Source of the DNA: Eubacteriales bacterium
GTDB taxonomy: Bacteria; Bacillota_A; Clostridia; Christensenellales; Aristaeellaceae
Length of the DNA: 7,225 nucleotides
NCBI GenBank assembly: GCA_028692205.1
Contig: JAQUXV010000129.1
Location: 1-7,225, forward strand
Reading direction: 5' to 3'
This document shows positions 4,238 to 7,225 of the stretch, piece by piece. Both the position numbers and the translations under genes were made by a program. The notes below the pieces were generated by a model. It did not search any database and was not told where the DNA came from. It worked only from the letters and a program-made list of their open reading frames with translations. How positions within the stretch are numbered: position 1 is the first letter of the stretch; every line of letters starts with the position of its first letter.

Positions 4238-5905
4238 ATGAAGCTTACCGGCGCGCAGATTCTGATGGAGATTTTTAAGGAGAATGAGGTAAACACGATC
4301 TTTGGCTATCCGGGCGGCGCGGTGCTGAATATCTACGACGAGATTTACAAGGCGTCGGGGTGGCTTAAGCATGTGCTTACCTGCCACGAGCAGGGAGCCG
4401 CGCACGCCGCGGACGGCTATGCCCGCGCCACCGGCAAGACCGGCGTGGTGCTGGCTACCTCCGGCCCGGGCGCGACCAACCTGGTTACCGGCATTGCCAC
4501 CGCCTATCTGGATTCCACGCCGATGGTCGCCATCACCGGCAACGTGGCCTGCCCGCTGATCGGCCGCGACAGCTTTCAGGAAGTGGATATCACAGGGGTC
4601 ACCATGCCGATCACCAAGCACAACTATATGGTGAAGGATGTTCGCAAACTGGCCGATACCCTGCGCGAGGCTTTCTGCATCGCAGCGTCCGGCCGCCCCG
4701 GCCCGGTGTTGGTGGACATTCCCAAGGATGTGCAGGTGGCGACGTGCGAGTTTACGCCCGCGGGGAAACCGTGCGGCGTGAAAGCCAAAGCGCCAGACCC
4801 CGAAGCGGTGAAACGCGCCGTGGAGTTGATCGCCGGGGCTGAGCGCCCCATCCTCTACGCGGGCGGTGGCGTGATTGCCGCGGGCGCGGGCGAGGAACTG
4901 CTCAAGCTCGCCGAGACGATCGGCGCGCCCATCGGCGCCAGCATGATGGGGCTTTCCGCCGTGCCCAACGACCATCCGCTCTTCCTCGGCATGACGGGCA
5001 TGCACGGGCGTTACGCCGCCATCAAGTCGCTGGACCGCGCCGACCTCATCATCGCGGTGGGCACGCGTTTCTCGGATCGCGCCACGGGCAACAAGCAGGA
5101 GTTCTCCAAAAACCACAAGGTGCTCCATATCGACATCGACCCTGCCGAGATCAGCAAGAACATCCCCGCCTACGTGGCGCTGGTGGCGGATGTGAAAGAA
5201 GCGCTGATCGCGCTCAACGCCGCGGGCCTCCCGCACGCCAACCCCGAGTGGCTTACGGAAGTGCAGGCCCTGAAAAGCGCGCCCGACAACCACCTGACCA
5301 TGAATGAAAACGTACTCAACCCCGAGATGGTGCTGCGCGCCGTAAACAAGCGCCTGCCCGCGGACAGCCCTGTGGCGACCGACGTGGGCCAGCACCAGAT
5401 GTGGGTGGCACAGTATTACAGTTTCGGCAAGCCCCGCACCTTCATCACCTCCGGCGGCCTCGGCACCATGGGTTTCGGCATGGGCGCGGCCATCGGCGCG
5501 TGTGTCGGCACGGGGCTTAAAAAGACCGTGCTCGTCACCAGCGACGGCAGCTTCCACATGAACATGAACGAGCTTGCCACGGCGGTGGAAAACCGCCTGC
5601 CGCTGATCGTGCTGGTGCTGAACAACTGTGTGTTGGGCATGGTGCGCCAGTGGCAGACGATGTTTTTCGACCATCGGTACGCCAGCACCACGCTGAACCG
5701 CGCGACTGATTACTGTTTGTTGGCGCAGGCGTTCGGCGCCAAAGGGCTGCGGCTGGAAAGCAAGGATAGGCTCGACGCGTTGCTGGACAAGGCTTTCGCC
5801 CTGCCCGGCCCGGTGGTGGTGGATGTGCGCATCGACCGCGACGAGATGGTGCTGCCCATGATTCCGCCCAACGGAACGATCAAAGACATGATTTTAAGGG
5901 GGTAA
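4238..5905 (+). CDS. ilvB: Acetolactate synthase (acetohydroxyacid synthase), catalytic large subunit
   Basis: Thiamine-diphosphate enzyme joining two pyruvates to 2-acetolactate, or pyruvate with 2-oxobutyrate to 2-aceto-2-hydroxybutyrate, the first common step of Val, Leu and Ile synthesis in the cytoplasm. It has 555 residues, usual for the family. The N-terminal pyrimidine-binding domain carries GYPGGAVL (23-30) and the catalytic glutamate Glu51 in CHEQGAAHAADG, then SGPGATN and RDSFQEVDITG. The central FAD-type domain has GRYAAIKSLDRADLIIAVG. The C-terminal domain has GGLGTMGFGMGAAIG and the diphosphate/Mg motif, here SDG (435-437) with Asn-Asn at 462-463 after 24 residues. The usual motif begins with Gly, so Ser435 is a small deviation while Asp436 is kept. 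LGMVRQWQ follows as in biosynthetic synthases, not catabolic AlsS. It is followed by ilvN after four bases and is controlled by the upstream attenuator. Confidence 0.96.
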   Translation: MKLTGAQILMEIFKENEVNTIFGYPGGAVLNIYDEIYKASGWLKHVLTCHEQGAAHAADGYARATGKTGVVLATSGPGATNLVTGIATAYLDSTPMVAITGNVACPLIGRDSFQEVDITGVTMPITKHNYMVKDVRKLADTLREAFCIAASGRPGPVLVDIPKDVQVATCEFTPAGKPCGVKAKAPDPEAVKRAVELIAGAERPILYAGGGVIAAGAGEELLKLAETIGAPIGASMMGLSAVPNDHPLFLGMTGMHGRYAAIKSLDRADLIIAVGTRFSDRATGNKQEFSKNHKVLHIDIDPAEISKNIPAYVALVADVKEALIALNAAGLPHANPEWLTEVQALKSAPDNHLTMNENVLNPEMVLRAVNKRLPADSPVATDVGQHQMWVAQYYSFGKPRTFITSGGLGTMGFGMGAAIGACVGTGLKKTVLVTSDGSFHMNMNELATAVENRLPLIVLVLNNCVLGMVRQWQTMFFDHRYASTTLNRATDYCLLAQAFGAKGLRLESKDRLDALLDKAFALPGPVVVDVRIDRDEMVLPMIPPNGTIKDMILRG

Positions 5906-5909
5906 GAGC

Positions 5910-6422
5910 ATGGAATCCGCAAGGCTGATCCTGTCGATGCTGGTCAATAACGAGTCCGGCGTCCTCACCCGAATTTCCGGGCTGTTTGCGCGGCGCGGCT
6001 TCAATATCGACAGTCTCTCCGTCGGAGAAACACAGGATTCCCACGTGTCCCGCATCACCATACAGGCAGCGGGGGACGATTATGTACGCGACCAGCTCGT
6101 GCACCAGCTGGAAAAGTTGCACGACGTTCTGGTGGTGGAACCCATGGACCTGAGCAACATTGTGGCGCGCGAACTGCTGCTGGTTAAGGTGCGGGCCGAG
6201 CCCGACACCCGCAGCCAGGTGCTGGACGCGGTTACGGTGTTCCGCGCCAAGGTGATCGACCTGACGCCCGCCACCATGACCATGGAGCTTACGGGGGAAC
6301 AAACCAAACTGGACGCGTTTATCCACTTTCTGGAACCACTGGGGATCCTGGAGGTATGCCGCACCGGTATTACCGCCATCGGCCGGGGTAACTACACGCT
6401 TACCAAAAATGAGGAGGAATAA
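5910..6422 (+). CDS. ilvN: Acetolactate synthase, regulatory small subunit
   Basis: Regulatory partner of the large subunit; it raises its activity and gives feedback inhibition by valine. The 170 residues match the usual 160-170. The N-terminal ACT domain (about 4-78) begins LILSMLVNNESGVLTRISGL, with the NESG turn (14-17) that forms the valine site in IlvH/IlvN proteins, then FARRGFNIDSLSVGETQD. A C-terminal domain (about 85-160) includes ARELLLVKV and ends GITAIGRGNYTL. The ATG at 5910 lies four bases after the ilvB stop, and AGGGGG at the end of ilvB (5897-5902) is its ribosome binding site, so the two subunits are coupled and made together. The symbol ilvH is used for the same protein in some genomes. 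Confidence 0.95.
   Translation: MESARLILSMLVNNESGVLTRISGLFARRGFNIDSLSVGETQDSHVSRITIQAAGDDYVRDQLVHQLEKLHDVLVVEPMDLSNIVARELLLVKVRAEPDTRSQVLDAVTVFRAKVIDLTPATMTMELTGEQTKLDAFIHFLEPLGILEVCRTGITAIGRGNYTLTKNEEE

Positions 6423-7225
<803 letters not shown>

Noticed and set aside
4163..5674. 503-codon minus-strand open frame opposite ilvB
   Set aside because: Antisense shadow of ilvB with His/Arg/Gly-rich, low-information translation. ilvB is fully supported by family motifs.

Overview
The window looks like a chromosomal segment from a moderately GC-rich low-lipid-leader Clostridia-type (Bacillota) bacterium. The grounds are strong AGGAGG-type ribosome binding sites, TTG and GTG starts, an AraN/AraP-style sugar uptake cluster, and a class I ketol-acid reductoisomerase with clostridial-looking sequence. 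This assignment is by sequence character only. The substrate-binding protein has a plain secretory signal instead of a lipobox, so a diderm or atypical clostridial lineage is possible.

Left part (1-2745, minus strand): a CUT1 carbohydrate ABC importer operon in the order binding protein (2698-1418), MalF/AraP-type permease (about 1270-350), MalG/AraQ-type permease (365 to beyond the left edge). No ATPase gene is visible. A perfect 12-bp hairpin without a U-tract lies between the binding-protein gene and the permeases. The two permease genes overlap by 16 bases on an A8 run that contains an A AAA AAG slippery heptamer.

Centre (2700-3908): a divergent control region. The importer has a near-consensus promoter (TTGACA, 17 bp, TATGAT). 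A perfect palindrome GGTTAACGTTAACC with a central CG, typical of LacI-family operators, lies just after its predicted transcription start. The divergent gene (2871-3908, plus strand) encodes a LacI-family repressor, presumably the local regulator. A second, imperfect CG-centred palindrome lies between the two promoters.

Right part (3960-7225, plus strand): the branched-chain amino acid operon ilvB-ilvN-ilvC, with ilvC running off the window. Between the promoter and ilvB is a 277-base leader holding an unannotated 41-residue leader peptide (4035-4160). Its core is four Ile codons followed by a Val/Leu tract; 23 of its 41 residues are Ile, Val or Leu. A strong hairpin lies inside the leader reading frame, and a 13-bp intrinsic terminator with seven T follows just before ilvB. 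A pairing that joins the second arm of the first hairpin to the first arm of the terminator can be drawn. This is the layout of ribosome-mediated transcription attenuation, and it is the most interesting system here because Gram-positive ilv operons are more often controlled by T-box or CodY.

Functionally, the left half imports a sugar (perhaps an arabinose-containing oligosaccharide, by resemblance) under a LacI repressor. The right half makes the acetohydroxy acids and dihydroxy acids for Val, Leu and Ile, controlled by translation of the leader. No terminator is evident after the repressor gene, so the ilv attenuator may also end repressor transcripts.
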